Counted from the stretch's first letter, positions 52,636 to 61,966 are shown. The stretch: 64,000 bases of DNA from Candidatus Poribacteria bacterium (GCA_022827055.1 JAJDTR010000029.1:1-64000); one strand, 5' to 3'. Made by a program: numbers and translations. The notes: generated by a model not told the origin, from the letters alone.

Positions 52636-54723
52636 CTAAAGGTCTAACTCGGCGGTAAGCTTACGCTCTGGGTCGTGATAGCGGATGAGCCGCCCGACGG
52701 AGGACACCCAGAATAACTGCCCGTCAACATTGATGCGGAAGCAACTCAACTCTTGGTCGTTGACGACAATCTCTTCGGCATCTTCGACAATGATGTGCGA
52801 CGAACGAAGCGCCGCATTCCGCGGATTGAGCAGGTTGACTTCCCACTGCAATTCGGTCGAGAGCTCCTGTTGACGGAAGATAAGGTCCCACCCCCAGAAC
52901 GAAAAGTCTCCGATGAAATGGGGAACCTTCTCGACCCACATTTTGAATCGCTCGCCGTCCTTCGTGAATCGAAACCGAGTCCCTTCGCGGGTATATTCAT
53001 AGGATGTCGTCTCGCCGTTTACATCCATCTCCGATTGATAATACAGCGCCTTCCCGTTAAGCGTGAGATATAGACGCGAATGAGCGATGATTTGGCCATG
53101 GACCTCATCATCAAGCGATAACGCCCCTTCGATTTGATAACATTGGATGCCGTCATGGGTGATAATCCGTTCGACGCGATTCGCGCTCTTACCGATAGGT
53201 CCCCCGTCACGCTCAATGGTATATTGGTTTCGTTCGCTGACTTGCAGCGGAATCAAATCTTGCCACGTAATCATGGCGCTCTGAAAATCGAGCACCTCCA
53301 TCTTGCCGGGTTTCGCCGCCAAGCGACCATTTCCTCTCCACAAGGCAACGTGCGCCGCGCCGATCCCTTCGGTCTCGCCCGTGAGGGGGTCCATCGCCAG
53401 CCAATCTTCATTGCCGCCAAGGTTTACCTCTACCCAGTGATGTTGAACAAATACACCGTTATTTGTGTACAGCAGTCCCCCGAGAACGTTCGCAGGAACG
53501 CCAAGCGAGCGAATTAACTCGACCGCAAGCCGCGATCTTGCCAGCGCATTGCCGGATTTGTTCGAAAGACATTCCTCAACAGAAACCATCTTTGGAATGT
53601 GGGAGATTTCTTTTGTCACCCAATGGATGACCGCTTCCACCGCATCGTAGCTTGCATCAGCCCCGGCAGCAATCTCCCTAGCTTTAACTTCAATCCCCCC
53701 GGGGGATTCGTCTGCGCGGCTATCCTGAATAGGTCTCGGTTTTGGCGCTCGCTCAGGGAGTTCATACGACTTGACGTTAAGGACGCCGACAATATTCGCG
53801 GTCCCGGTACTTGGGTGCACCTTACCCTCAAACCACTGATTTGAGACATCTAGCCCCAATTCACCTGATACAGTAACCTGGAGGTCGAGGCGCATTTGCA
53901 ACGCGATGAGGTCTGCCGCAGCACCAAGTTCTCGATTAACGTTGAGACGAGGCAGATCGGAATCTTGACGCAGCGCCGCCAAACGGTTCTCAATCGCATC
54001 TTGCCTCGGCAGCACGGAATCGTCCGCAAGTAAAATCTCGGTACTCTGTGAAGGCATGTCCCATTTCACGATCCGCCGGCTCTGTTTATCAAACCAGAAG
54101 TCCATCTCCAAACCGTTGTGATACCCTTGAAGCCATTCGGTTTGGTAGACAGTTTCCCCAACCGTAAGTTTCTCCCCGCCAGCCCACGTCAACCGAAATT
54201 CAACGGTTTTGGGTTGGCGCGGTACGGCGAGCGGGGTAACAACATTGAACGACTGTGTGCCGCGCTTCCTAAAGTCGAACTGTCGGAGAACGACGTTGTA
54301 GTGGTCAATTCTGAAATTGTCGTCAACGAGATAGGTTGGCTCGGGAAGGGAGATCTCGTTATCGAAATTTTGACCACCAGCGACGATTCGTTGGGTTGCT
54401 GTGTCACCTTCAAATGTGGTCTCAACTGTAGATTGAGTAAACCCGTTGATGTACGTGGAAAGCTGGTATTCAATCGGCAATTGTGTTTGAGAGTTTAACC
54501 GAGTATCAGCCGCCAGCTTGACTTTCTGGTTCAGTTCGCTTTGACCGATGTTGAACAGCACGATCGTTTGCATCGTCAGATCATCGCCGTCAGGCTTTAC
54601 CTCATAGGTGATGTAGCCGACGGGGTTGCCGGACATCTTGATTTGGTAGTACACCCGATCCGCATGAGCGGACAGGGATAGAGACAATAGAATTATTTGG
54701 ATGATGAAAGGTAGTCTTCTCAT
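52636..54723 (-). CDS. Secreted transglutaminase-like protein lacking the expected catalytic cysteine
   Basis: 695 residues with a signal peptide (residues 1-21). The N-terminal two-thirds is beta-rich (YYQIKMSGNPVGYITYEV). A transglutaminase-like fold follows at about 355-450: AVIHWVTKEISHIP, GNALARSRLAVELIRSLGVPANVLGG, FVQHHWVEVNLGG and WLAMDPLTGE. The histidine and aspartate positions are kept, but where the family has GDC or GxC this protein has GNA, so the cysteine is alanine (A393). It may be a non-catalytic binding protein. A C-terminal beta domain of about 200 residues ends the protein. Confidence 0.78.
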   Translation of the reverse strand: MRRLPFIIQIILLSLSLSAHADRVYYQIKMSGNPVGYITYEVKPDGDDLTMQTIVLFNIGQSELNQKVKLAADTRLNSQTQLPIEYQLSTYINGFTQSTVETTFEGDTATQRIVAGGQNFDNEISLPEPTYLVDDNFRIDHYNVVLRQFDFRKRGTQSFNVVTPLAVPRQPKTVEFRLTWAGGEKLTVGETVYQTEWLQGYHNGLEMDFWFDKQSRRIVKWDMPSQSTEILLADDSVLPRQDAIENRLAALRQDSDLPRLNVNRELGAAADLIALQMRLDLQVTVSGELGLDVSNQWFEGKVHPSTGTANIVGVLNVKSYELPERAPKPRPIQDSRADESPGGIEVKAREIAAGADASYDAVEAVIHWVTKEISHIPKMVSVEECLSNKSGNALARSRLAVELIRSLGVPANVLGGLLYTNNGVFVQHHWVEVNLGGNEDWLAMDPLTGETEGIGAAHVALWRGNGRLAAKPGKMEVLDFQSAMITWQDLIPLQVSERNQYTIERDGGPIGKSANRVERIITHDGIQCYQIEGALSLDDEVHGQIIAHSRLYLTLNGKALYYQSEMDVNGETTSYEYTREGTRFRFTKDGERFKMWVEKVPHFIGDFSFWGWDLIFRQQELSTELQWEVNLLNPRNAALRSSHIIVEDAEEIVVNDQELSCFRINVDGQLFWVSSVGRLIRYHDPERKLTAELDL

Positions 54724-54766
54724 ACGGGAAATCTTCGACGTGACAGCGGTTTTAGCAAGGTCATGG

Positions 54767-55477
54767 CTATTCTAGAGTTTCGCCGGGCTGGAGATTGACA
54801 ATCTCGACACCCAAGGATTTTGTCAATTCACGCAGGGCATCAGGTGTTCCGGTGAGTAGTGGGAACGTGCCGTGGTGAATCGGCAGAATCGCGGGGACAT
54901 TAAGCAACTCGGCGGCATAAGCGGCTTCGCGCGGGCCCATGGTGAAATGATCGCCAATGGGCAACATCGCCAGATCGGGCTGGTAGATTGACCCGATAAT
55001 CTGCATGTCGCCAAAGACGTTCGTATCGCCAGCGTGGTAGATCTTATATCCGTTCGGAAATTCAACGACATATCCCGCCGGCTCACCGAGGTAGACGGTT
55101 GTGCCGTCGTCTTCCGTGAAGCTGCTGCTGTGGTTGGCGTGAACCATTGTCGCTTTGATCCCGTTGGCTTCAACAGTGCCGCCTTTGTTCATGCCGACTG
55201 TGTTTTGGACGCCCTTTTTTTCAAGCCAACCGGCAACCTCGACCATCCCGATTACGGTTGGCGAGTGTTTTTTCGCCAGTTCCTCCGCGTCACTGGTATG
55301 ATCGAAATGTCCGTGCGTGATGAGCATGGTGTCGATTCTATCGAAAGTCTTCAGCTCGTCGGGGCAGCCAGGGTTGCCCATAATCCATGGATCGATTAGG
55401 GTCGTTTGACCTCCAAACTCAAGTTTAATCGTGGCATGCCCTAGCCATGTCAACCGAAGACCGTTATCAAGTTTCAT
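54767..55477 (-). CDS. Metallo-beta-lactamase fold hydrolase, UPF0173 type
   Basis: 236-residue metal-dependent hydrolase. The metal motif THGHFDHTSDA (HxHxDH) and later metal-binding GDTNVFGDM, IGDHFTMGP and HHGTFP are all present. The order and length match UPF0173 (YtkL-like). AGGAGG lies 5 bases before the ATG. Biochemical role of the family is not settled. Confidence 0.92.
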   Translation of the reverse strand: MKLDNGLRLTWLGHATIKLEFGGQTTLIDPWIMGNPGCPDELKTFDRIDTMLITHGHFDHTSDAEELAKKHSPTVIGMVEVAGWLEKKGVQNTVGMNKGGTVEANGIKATMVHANHSSSFTEDDGTTVYLGEPAGYVVEFPNGYKIYHAGDTNVFGDMQIIGSIYQPDLAMLPIGDHFTMGPREAAYAAELLNVPAILPIHHGTFPLLTGTPDALRELTKSLGVEIVNLQPGETLE

Positions 55478-55584
55478 CTAAACCTCCTGAACAAAACTGG
55501 AGAATTATGGTTGGAAACCCGTACCTTCCGCGCCGCTCCGAGGCAAGACGGTGAAGTCCCGAAAGTACGTTCCAATAAAGGCGG

Positions 55585-56172
55585 TTACTCTTTGAGAACC
55601 ATGTCGATACACATGACCGCCGCAAGAATGAGTTGGCGAATCGGACTGTTCTCCTTCACACGACTCGAAATTTCGAGCATGTAGTTATCGGCGCTGGTAA
55701 AAAATTCCTTTCCGACGCCAGCCCATTTCTTTGTGACATGCGCAAATTCGATGTCGTTATGGATGAACCGAAAGTCCCATCCCGTCCATTTTCCTCTCAG
55801 GCTACACAAAGAGTTCCCCTGCGCGTCGAGTATGTCGAAAGCGCCGCCGATGGAAAAGAATTTCTGCTTGAACCCACCGATGACAGCGTCGTTTTCGTCG
55901 TGCACTTGCACGTCGGACAGGAATATGGCAACTCCCCGCTCAACTCGTACCAGTGGCTCGCCATCGGCAGTTCTGATTCGGATATTGAAGGGTGTATGCC
56001 GTTTCCAATCCGTAAACCGGAGGAGTTTCGTAAAGGAACCAAGGTCGTCCTCCCGGCACACCATGACCATCTTCCCGGTTTCGGGGTCGTAGATGTCATA
56101 ATTGTTCGCCGCCTTGAACACGCCAACGTGTTCTTTGACGAGGAACCGGTTCATGTTTAGCAGTTGGTGCAT
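55585..56172 (-). CDS. Scramblase/LURP-one-like protein (tubby-like beta-barrel)
   Basis: ATG 56172 has GGAG 7 bases upstream; longer frames to 56217 are not supported. The product (195 residues) has repeated beta hairpins such as YDIYDPETGKMVMVCRE, FNIRIRTADGEPLVRVERG, VHDENDAVIGGFKQKF and FDILDAQGNSLCSLRGKW, the spacing seen in phospholipid scramblase and LURP-one proteins, and a hydrophobic C-terminal helix. Bacterial members have unknown roles; binding membrane lipids is a guess. Confidence 0.75.
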   Translation of the reverse strand: MHQLLNMNRFLVKEHVGVFKAANNYDIYDPETGKMVMVCREDDLGSFTKLLRFTDWKRHTPFNIRIRTADGEPLVRVERGVAIFLSDVQVHDENDAVIGGFKQKFFSIGGAFDILDAQGNSLCSLRGKWTGWDFRFIHNDIEFAHVTKKWAGVGKEFFTSADNYMLEISSRVKENSPIRQLILAAVMCIDMVLKE

Positions 56173-56247
56173 ATTGCATCTCCAGAGAACACGGGAATCG
56201 GAGATAAATGGATTCACATCTTTTTTCTCGTACTGAATGGTTTTTTG

Positions 56248-56483
56248 GTAACTGTTTAGGCCATCAATCTATATCGCCGATGTCGGTTTGTAGTAGTAAT
56301 CAAGCGAGTGAATAGCGAGTGATCAACTGAATGGATAACGAAGACGATAGTAGATCCTGATAGAGATCCCATTCATTGCGCGTCCGCCGTAATTAGTATC
56401 GGGGCAGGGATGCTCCTCCCACAGAAGGATACAGCAGAGGGGATGTTCCTCCTACCAACGATCAAACCGAACTAAACAGTTAC
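56248..56483. mobile_element. 236-bp MITE with IS66-type ends and perfect 8-bp target duplication
   Basis: Left end GTAACTGTTTAG (56248-56259) and right end CTAAACAGTTAC (56472-56483) are exact inverted repeats, identical to the IS66 end at 1414-1425. GTTTTTTG occurs on both sides (56240-56247 and 56484-56491). No gene inside. The middle holds a CAAGCGAGTGAAT...GATAGTAGATCC segment that also occurs at 49739-49770. Confidence 0.88.
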
Positions 56484-56620
56484 GTTTTTTGTTTATCAAT
56501 CTTGCGGAGAATCTCATGGGAACTCTATCACAGTGAATTTGGCAATCCACTGTGAGCGGTAATTGACGCGATTTAGTTCGCATTCTCGCGATTTAAAAAC
56601 ACCCGCCGCAATTTCGGCGC

Positions 56621-57562
56621 CTAATATCCCTCTCTGGGAATGCCGGCGTCGGGTACCGGAGTTGACCGCGGATCAAAGACCTCTTCCACGCCGTAATACT
56701 GCACGCCGTCTCTTCCCGTTCCGCGCTCGATCACGTCTACCCCAGCCTCGTTATTGCCGCGAAGAAAATTGTCGCGTAGCCGGCCGCCTTCGTACACAGC
56801 CCACCCGCGATTCATGATGATGTTGTTTGCGATAATCTCCGGAGAGGCGGTGGAGTAGCACAGGATAGCGTCGCGGTAATTGGCGATAATCTCGTTACGT
56901 TGAATCTTTGGTCTAGAATCGTCGTCGCAACTGATTCCGTACTCGTTCGCTCTGATCTCGTTGTGCGCCAGGTCCGGAGCGGAATTACCGAGACACCTGA
57001 TTGCGGTGCCGTTCGTATCAAGTTGATTTCGGCTGGCAATTGGCGAGGCGTTGTCACAAATAATGGCAACTTCGTTATTGCTCAATAGGCAGTCTTCGAT
57101 CTGTACGGCATCCGACTGGCAAATGATGCCATTTATGGCGTCCCGGATGCGGCAGTAACCTAGACGGGCATTTTGACTTGTGCTATCAATGAAGATGCCC
57201 GCCCAATCCCCCGGTTTCGGCCCTTCATCCGCCGTACCGAGAGAACCGAACGTGATGAAATTGTCGGGTTCCCCCTCGGCATATAACGTACCTTGAACAA
57301 TCAACTGGTAGGGCGTATCAGCGGGCTCAAAACCAACGACCGCCCCAGATTGGATGGTTAATGTCACGCCTTCGGATATAAGAACATCCCCTGAAATCAG
57401 TACTTTGCCCGCCCAAACCTCGTCCGTTATCAGTTCGCCCGATTTGACAAGCGGATTCGCGCTCGTTCCGATATCCGCGATGTTGAGCGTGGTTGTTTGG
57501 CAACCAAGCCAGAGGGTAAGGAGGGGAATAAAGAGCAAAAGAGAATTTTTCAGAATTTTCAC
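56621..57562 (-). CDS. Lipoprotein with right-handed parallel beta-helix
   Basis: GTG 57562 is preferred since the product then starts with a signal peptide ending in the lipobox LWLGC, followed by QTTTLN; an ATG at 57634 would add 24 residues before it. The rest consists of repeated short strands, each with NNE/RNQ/HNE turns (LLSNNEVAIICDNASP, QRNEIIANYRDAILC, ANNIIMNRGWAVYE), typical of right-handed beta-helix (NosD/PbH1) repeats. Such proteins bind or cleave polysaccharides. No clear catalytic residues recognised. Probably outer membrane-anchored. Confidence 0.82.
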   Translation of the reverse strand: MKILKNSLLLFIPLLTLWLGCQTTTLNIADIGTSANPLVKSGELITDEVWAGKVLISGDVLISEGVTLTIQSGAVVGFEPADTPYQLIVQGTLYAEGEPDNFITFGSLGTADEGPKPGDWAGIFIDSTSQNARLGYCRIRDAINGIICQSDAVQIEDCLLSNNEVAIICDNASPIASRNQLDTNGTAIRCLGNSAPDLAHNEIRANEYGISCDDDSRPKIQRNEIIANYRDAILCYSTASPEIIANNIIMNRGWAVYEGGRLRDNFLRGNNEAGVDVIERGTGRDGVQYYGVEEVFDPRSTPVPDAGIPREGY

Positions 57563-57692
57563 GTTATGAATTGCGGCGACCGCTCCGTTGTGCCTGGCGC
57601 CGGTGATTACCGCGCCACATTGATGCTTCGGCATGAGTTCTTTTTATTTGACTTAATGATCTTTCGGTATGAATCAAGGCGCATGATATGTG

Positions 57693-58385
57693 TTAAGACA
57701 GAATTAGATACTGTTTGGCAAGATGGTTAAGCGCGCCCTTGTAGACCTCAAACATAATCGATAACCTGAAAAAGACTTCGTCCAGCTCATACTCCCGTGC
57801 GATTGTATGCCCGGAGGCCTGTTCATAGTATTCACGTCCGAAATCTATGTAAAATTGCGCCCCTACCGGGCGGTTCTTGTAGCGCTGCCTGTATTCGATA
57901 GACTTGGGAAATAGTCCGGTTATATAGAGCGAATAGTTGCCGATATGGGAGTATATCAGGAATTGACGGCGGGGATCGGCGTTCTGCGCCTCCTCAATCA
58001 TATCAGTCAGATAGCTGACGGTTTGTCGATCATGCTGATAGACTCGGTACAGTCGATTTGTCTGAACGAAGATACTTAGCAGATTGGAGAGATAGTTGAT
58101 TACGCGCCGGTCGCCCAAGATGCGGCAGTCGGTAAGGCTCCGCCGCAACAACACACTAAAAAAGAGAAACGGAGAGATCTGTAGTATGCGCTCGCTCGGA
58201 TCGCGAATCCTGTCAAATAGGGATTGGCTATTTAATCTTGATTCCAAGGTCTCCGGGAGTTCGTGAATCAGCGAAGCGATTTCCTCATAGCTGCGACCCG
58301 GCTTGGGAAAATTCTCAATGAGGAACTGTACGTCTCCGTCGGTCAAACCACTAAATTCCGTGCGGGCAAAGTCGGGTGCTGGCAT
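57693..58385 (-). CDS. Conserved-looking protein of unknown function
   Basis: 230 residues, all-helical in appearance, no signal peptide. GGAGG lies 9 bases before the ATG and a good promoter is present at 58412-58441, so the gene is real. Notable segments are LRRSLTDCRILGDRRVINYL, FLIYSHIGNYSLYITGLFP and FYIDFGREYYEQAS. I do not recognise the family. It ends 58 bp before the beta-helix lipoprotein gene on the same strand. Confidence 0.75.
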   Translation of the reverse strand: MPAPDFARTEFSGLTDGDVQFLIENFPKPGRSYEEIASLIHELPETLESRLNSQSLFDRIRDPSERILQISPFLFFSVLLRRSLTDCRILGDRRVINYLSNLLSIFVQTNRLYRVYQHDRQTVSYLTDMIEEAQNADPRRQFLIYSHIGNYSLYITGLFPKSIEYRQRYKNRPVGAQFYIDFGREYYEQASGHTIAREYELDEVFFRLSIMFEVYKGALNHLAKQYLILS

Positions 58386-58411
58386 TGTAGGTTCCTCCTT
58401 GGATTCGGTAA

Positions 58412-58441
58412 ATCATAGCATAACAAAAAAATCGGTGTCAA
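58412..58441 (-). promoter_or_regulatory. Sigma70-type promoter, minus strand
   Basis: On the minus strand TTGACA (58441-58436), 18-bp spacer, TATGAT (58417-58412), about 27 bp before the start at 58385. Confidence 0.7.
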
Positions 58442-58475
58442 CGGGATTTCCCGCGATGAAACATCATGGGTGTAG

Positions 58476-58495
58476 GGGACGCAGATCTGCGTCCC
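58476..58495. repeat. REP-like palindrome, third copy
   Basis: GGGACGCAGATCTGCGTCCC, a 20-bp perfect palindrome preceded by TGTAG, identical in its core to those at 15859 and 16161. It is far from the RAYT gene. Confidence 0.85.
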
Positions 58496-58744
58496 GTTCG
58501 AATGCCGAAAGGCGATCATTACTGTGATCGGACCATATTCCGCTTGCGGTGGGTTCGTGATCATGATAGGATACGCGTGGTTGCGCATCGCGGCGACGCC
58601 CGCCCTCATCGCACTCGCGATTCACACCAAACATGAAATCTCGCCGGTTGATGCCGCGAATTCGCCGTTAGCTGCAACGTTCGGTCACCTACCGAAGATT
58701 ACCGTTCAACGGGATTAGTCGTTAAGAAGGAGAGATGCAGCAGC

Positions 58745-59470
58745 ATGAAAACCGTAGGAGTCATCCCCGCGCGGTACGCGTCAAGCCGGTTTGAAGGCAA
58801 ACCGTTGGTGGACATCCGCGGCAAACCGATGATTCAACATGTTTATGAGCGCGCCTCGCGCGCCAAGGCGATGGACGCGACCGTGGTTGCCACCGATGAT
58901 TCGCGAATCTACGATGCAGTCAAGGGCTTTGGCGGGGACGTGATTATGACGCCGGAGTTTCCTACCGGGACGGATCGGGTTGCGTACGTCGCGCAAAGGG
59001 TGGAGTGTGATGTCGTTGCCAATATTCAAGGCGATGAGCCGCTGCTCGAACCCGCACTGCCTGATCAGATGATTGAGCCGTTTAACGTGGATCCGAGGGT
59101 GCAGGTCAGCACGCTAAAACAGCGTGTCGATAATGAAGCGGATTTCCGGGATTGCAATATCGTGAAGGTTGTCACCGATCTGGAAGGGTTTGCCCTGTAT
59201 TTCTCCAGAGCGTCCGTTCCTGGCAATCTCTCGGGCGAGTGGATAGAAGCCAATCCGATTTACCGGCACGTCGGGTTATACGCTTACCGGAAGGAGTGCC
59301 TACTGGCTTTCACAACGTGGGAACGCGCGCCGTATGAGAGCTCGGAAGGTTTGGAACAGTTGCGTTTCATGGAACACGGCGTGAGGATTCGCGTCGTCGA
59401 GACGGAACACCGGTTGATTGGAGTGGACGTGCCGGCAGATTTGGAGCGCGTTCTCGCGATTATGGAATGA
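58745..59470 (+). CDS. kdsB: 3-deoxy-manno-octulosonate cytidylyltransferase
   Basis: Activates KDO as CMP-KDO for lipopolysaccharide core synthesis in the cytoplasm. Motifs: GVIPARYASSRFEGKPL, VVATDDSRI, TGTDRVAYVAQ, VANIQGDEPLLEP, and RHVGLYAYRKECLL. 241 residues, normal. AGGAGAG precedes the ATG. Its presence implies an LPS-type outer membrane. Confidence 0.96.
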   Translation: MKTVGVIPARYASSRFEGKPLVDIRGKPMIQHVYERASRAKAMDATVVATDDSRIYDAVKGFGGDVIMTPEFPTGTDRVAYVAQRVECDVVANIQGDEPLLEPALPDQMIEPFNVDPRVQVSTLKQRVDNEADFRDCNIVKVVTDLEGFALYFSRASVPGNLSGEWIEANPIYRHVGLYAYRKECLLAFTTWERAPYESSEGLEQLRFMEHGVRIRVVETEHRLIGVDVPADLERVLAIME

Positions 59471-59500
59471 CTCGGACCTGATATGAACCGTCTACAATTT

Positions 59501-59600
59501 TGTAGGTTGGGTTGGACGAGGAGTGCGACATCCCCAAAACTGCACTCGGATTAGGAAGTCACAGTTCACTTAAATACCGCATGTCCGAGCGAAACCCGAT
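59501..59600. repeat. Degraded relative of the 51714-51951 element
   Basis: TGTAGGTTGGGTTGGACG (59501-59518), and GAAGTCACA (about 59556) followed by GCGAAACCC, parallel CGTAGGTTGGGTTGAACGG and GAAGTCACA...GTGAAACCC of the larger copy. Ends are no longer paired. Confidence 0.55.
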
Positions 59601-59626
59601 TGAAAGCGGCTCCTACAATTTTTCTC

Positions 59627-59655
59627 TTGCACTCCACTAGCTGTTAGGGTACAAT
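59627..59655 (+). promoter_or_regulatory. Promoter of tRNA-Ala
   Basis: TTGCAC (59627-59632), 17-bp spacer, TACAAT (59650-59655), 11 bp before the tRNA. Confidence 0.75.
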
Positions 59656-59666
59656 ATCCGCAAGGT

Positions 59667-59742
<76 letters not shown>

Positions 59743-59771
59743 TTTTTTTGCCCGCTATTTCAGATTGTCTT

Positions 59772-60254
59772 CTACTTCTTGCCGCTCTCCCGAACGCTGC
59801 CTGCCTTTCTTTTTGACTCCTCGCCTCCGTCTTGCGTCCGTCCCCGTCCGATTCGACGAGTCAAACCGTTATCCAGTACCCCCAATATGGTGAGGTGAAG
59901 TTGGGCGCGAACCGGCAAAGTTTCGATGAGCGCCTCTTCAGCCGTTTGTATCTCCTGTTTCTGCGTCAGCCGCCCTTGACGGAGTATTTGAAGTGTTTCC
60001 CCGATTTTATCCTCGGAGGCAACTTTGTCCCGGGCTAATCGGTTCAGGATTTTCAGATCGTTGAGCGCCTGAATATGGGCTTGGCGTTTGAGTTCCCAAA
60101 GCGCTTTCACTTGAGTTTTTTGGGCTTCTGTTACGCCGAGTTGGGCTAGCGTGACGTTATCTTCAGTCGCCGCATCGTTTTTCTGCGCCATCAACCCGAA
60201 CACGATGGCGAGCACCGCCAGAGAACACACCACGCCAACAATTAGCTTTCGCAT
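59772..60254 (-). CDS. Spy/CpxP-like periplasmic protein
   Basis: 160 residues with an N-terminal signal or anchor (LIVGVVCSLAVLAIVFGL), then a helical body with LTxxQ-like segments (LGVTEAQKTQVKALWELKR and LPVRAQLHLTILGVLDNG), as in Spy, CpxP and heavy-metal sensor proteins, and a basic tail. Such proteins act as envelope chaperones or metal sensors. Convergent to the tRNA gene. No two-component partner nearby. Confidence 0.65.
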   Translation of the reverse strand: MRKLIVGVVCSLAVLAIVFGLMAQKNDAATEDNVTLAQLGVTEAQKTQVKALWELKRQAHIQALNDLKILNRLARDKVASEDKIGETLQILRQGRLTQKQEIQTAEEALIETLPVRAQLHLTILGVLDNGLTRRIGRGRTQDGGEESKRKAGSVRESGKK

Positions 60255-60343
60255 ATCTTGTCCTTTTGCGGACGAATCAGAGCGGCGATGGAGATCCCAA
60301 CGCGATAGAAGATCCTGATCGTTGTCCCCTCGCTCGATCGTTT

Positions 60344-61966
60344 CTAAAGCGCTCCTTCCATTTCACCAGCTTCGCCAGCTTTCGCTTTGTAGGACTCCCG
60401 GATCCAACTCTCAAGCACCTCGTCGGGATCTTCTACCACCTCTTTGGTGAAAGTAAACTCTTTCCGTCCCGTATTCTGTTTAATCAAATTGAGACCGTGC
60501 TGGCAACTTTGAAGTATGTCTTCGCAGATCTCTTCGGGGAGGCAATCGCGACCTTCCGCTTTTTTACAGATGAGTTTTGTCGCCTCATCGTCAAAGGACA
60601 CCTGCATCTTGTGTTCCTCTCTGAACCGCGCTTCGTATTGGCGAACGTGCTCGCGCATCACAATGTGGCGGTTGTAAACGGCATCCCCTATAATTCGTGT
60701 CAGTTCCCCTGCCGGATCATCAACCACCTTCTCAGCGACCACAAACTCCTTGACCGGAGTAGAGGGGAGTTCGAACTTATAATCACGGAGCACCTTCTCG
60801 CACACGGTCATCAGAGCACGCGCTCCAGTTTTCTGAACATGCGCCTTTTCAGCGATTTGTCGCAGCCCTTTGTCTGAAAACATCACATTGATTCCATAGG
60901 CGCGGAATGCCTGTTCATACTGACGGATGATTGAGCCTTCGGAGTGTTTCAAAATATAATGCAGGTCGTCGACAGACAGATTCTGACAGATGACATGGAC
61001 CGGTAAGCGTCCAATAAATTCGGGTTCAAATCCGTACTCGATAAAATCCTGCGGTGTCACAAACTGATGGTAATCTTCCTCCTCTGCATCGCTTTGCACC
61101 GATGCGTTAAATCCCAGTTTTCGTTGGTTCAAGCGTTTTTTGATTATATCAGCCAGACCTGTGAACGCGCCGCTGATGATAAAAAGAATGTGGCGAGTGT
61201 TGACAATCTGTTTGTCGACTTTGCCTTTCTGCTGAAACTCCATCATCGCTTGCATCTGAGAGGCAACATCGTGTCCGCCTCGAAGATCTACCTCGGTTTC
61301 TTCCATCAACTTGAGCAGCCCGATTTGAACGCCGCGCCCGCTGACATCTCGTCCGATGATGTTCGGGGGTGTGGCGATTTTGTCCGCTTCGTCGAGGTAG
61401 ATGATTCCGTATTGTGCGAGTTCTACATCGTCCTCCGCTTGAGTGACTAGATCGCGTATCATGTCGTCGACGTTTGCTCCCACATATCCGGTTTCGCTGA
61501 ATCGGGTTGCATCCGCCTTGACAAACGGCACGCCGATCAGTTTTGCAATATGACGGATAAGGTACGTCTTACCTACCCCGGTCGGACCAAGCATGACGAT
61601 ATTTTGCTTCGAGTAATCGGTGTCCGCAAGTTTCGGATCTTCATGGCATTCACGCACATGGTTATAGTGATCGCATACCGCGATTGCCAGTGCTTTCTTC
61701 GCTTCGTCCTGTTGAATTACATAGCGATCGAGATACTGCTTAATCTCTCTAGGCTTGAGATCGAACTTCGGATCGAAGGTGCGCTTGGGTTCGGGCGGTT
61801 CTTCGTCCGTTGTTTCGGCTGTGGTTGGTTGGGCGCCCGCCATGACGAGGCGCACGTTTCCGCCGTATTTTTGTTTGACTAAATCCTCAAACTCCTTCTG
61901 AAGTTCCTCCGGAGTCGGAATTTTCTTGTTGTTCGTTTGATTTGACATGGTCATATTCACTATCAA
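60344..61966 (-). CDS. ClpX-like AAA+ unfoldase without zinc domain and with duplicated small domain
   Basis: 540 residues. Walker A GPTGVGKT (127-134), Walker B IIYLDEADK (188-196), pore loop YVGANVDD (160-167, usually YVGEDVEN), LGF (284-286) at the place of the ClpP-binding IGF loop, and arginine-sensor segment EFIGRLP (316-322). The N-terminal C4 zinc domain of ClpX is absent; about 70 other residues precede the AAA core. After the normal small domain (347-424) a second, similar one follows (441-521), sharing QYExxFR, F-D-x2-A/L, K-A and KEF...VVxDP positions. It is probably a protein unfoldase; whether it works with ClpP is open. No clpP beside it. Confidence 0.87.
   Translation of the reverse strand: MIVNMTMSNQTNNKKIPTPEELQKEFEDLVKQKYGGNVRLVMAGAQPTTAETTDEEPPEPKRTFDPKFDLKPREIKQYLDRYVIQQDEAKKALAIAVCDHYNHVRECHEDPKLADTDYSKQNIVMLGPTGVGKTYLIRHIAKLIGVPFVKADATRFSETGYVGANVDDMIRDLVTQAEDDVELAQYGIIYLDEADKIATPPNIIGRDVSGRGVQIGLLKLMEETEVDLRGGHDVASQMQAMMEFQQKGKVDKQIVNTRHILFIISGAFTGLADIIKKRLNQRKLGFNASVQSDAEEEDYHQFVTPQDFIEYGFEPEFIGRLPVHVICQNLSVDDLHYILKHSEGSIIRQYEQAFRAYGINVMFSDKGLRQIAEKAHVQKTGARALMTVCEKVLRDYKFELPSTPVKEFVVAEKVVDDPAGELTRIIGDAVYNRHIVMREHVRQYEARFREEHKMQVSFDDEATKLICKKAEGRDCLPEEICEDILQSCQHGLNLIKQNTGRKEFTFTKEVVEDPDEVLESWIRESYKAKAGEAGEMEGAL

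Noticed and set aside
55633-56160. 175-codon plus-strand frame opposite the scramblase-like gene
   Set aside because: The minus-strand frame has a ribosome site and a coherent beta-repeat pattern; the plus one is its shadow.
60266-60877. 203-codon open frame antisense to the ClpX-like gene
   Set aside because: A mirror of the real gene's codon bias; no ribosome site and no recognisable domain.
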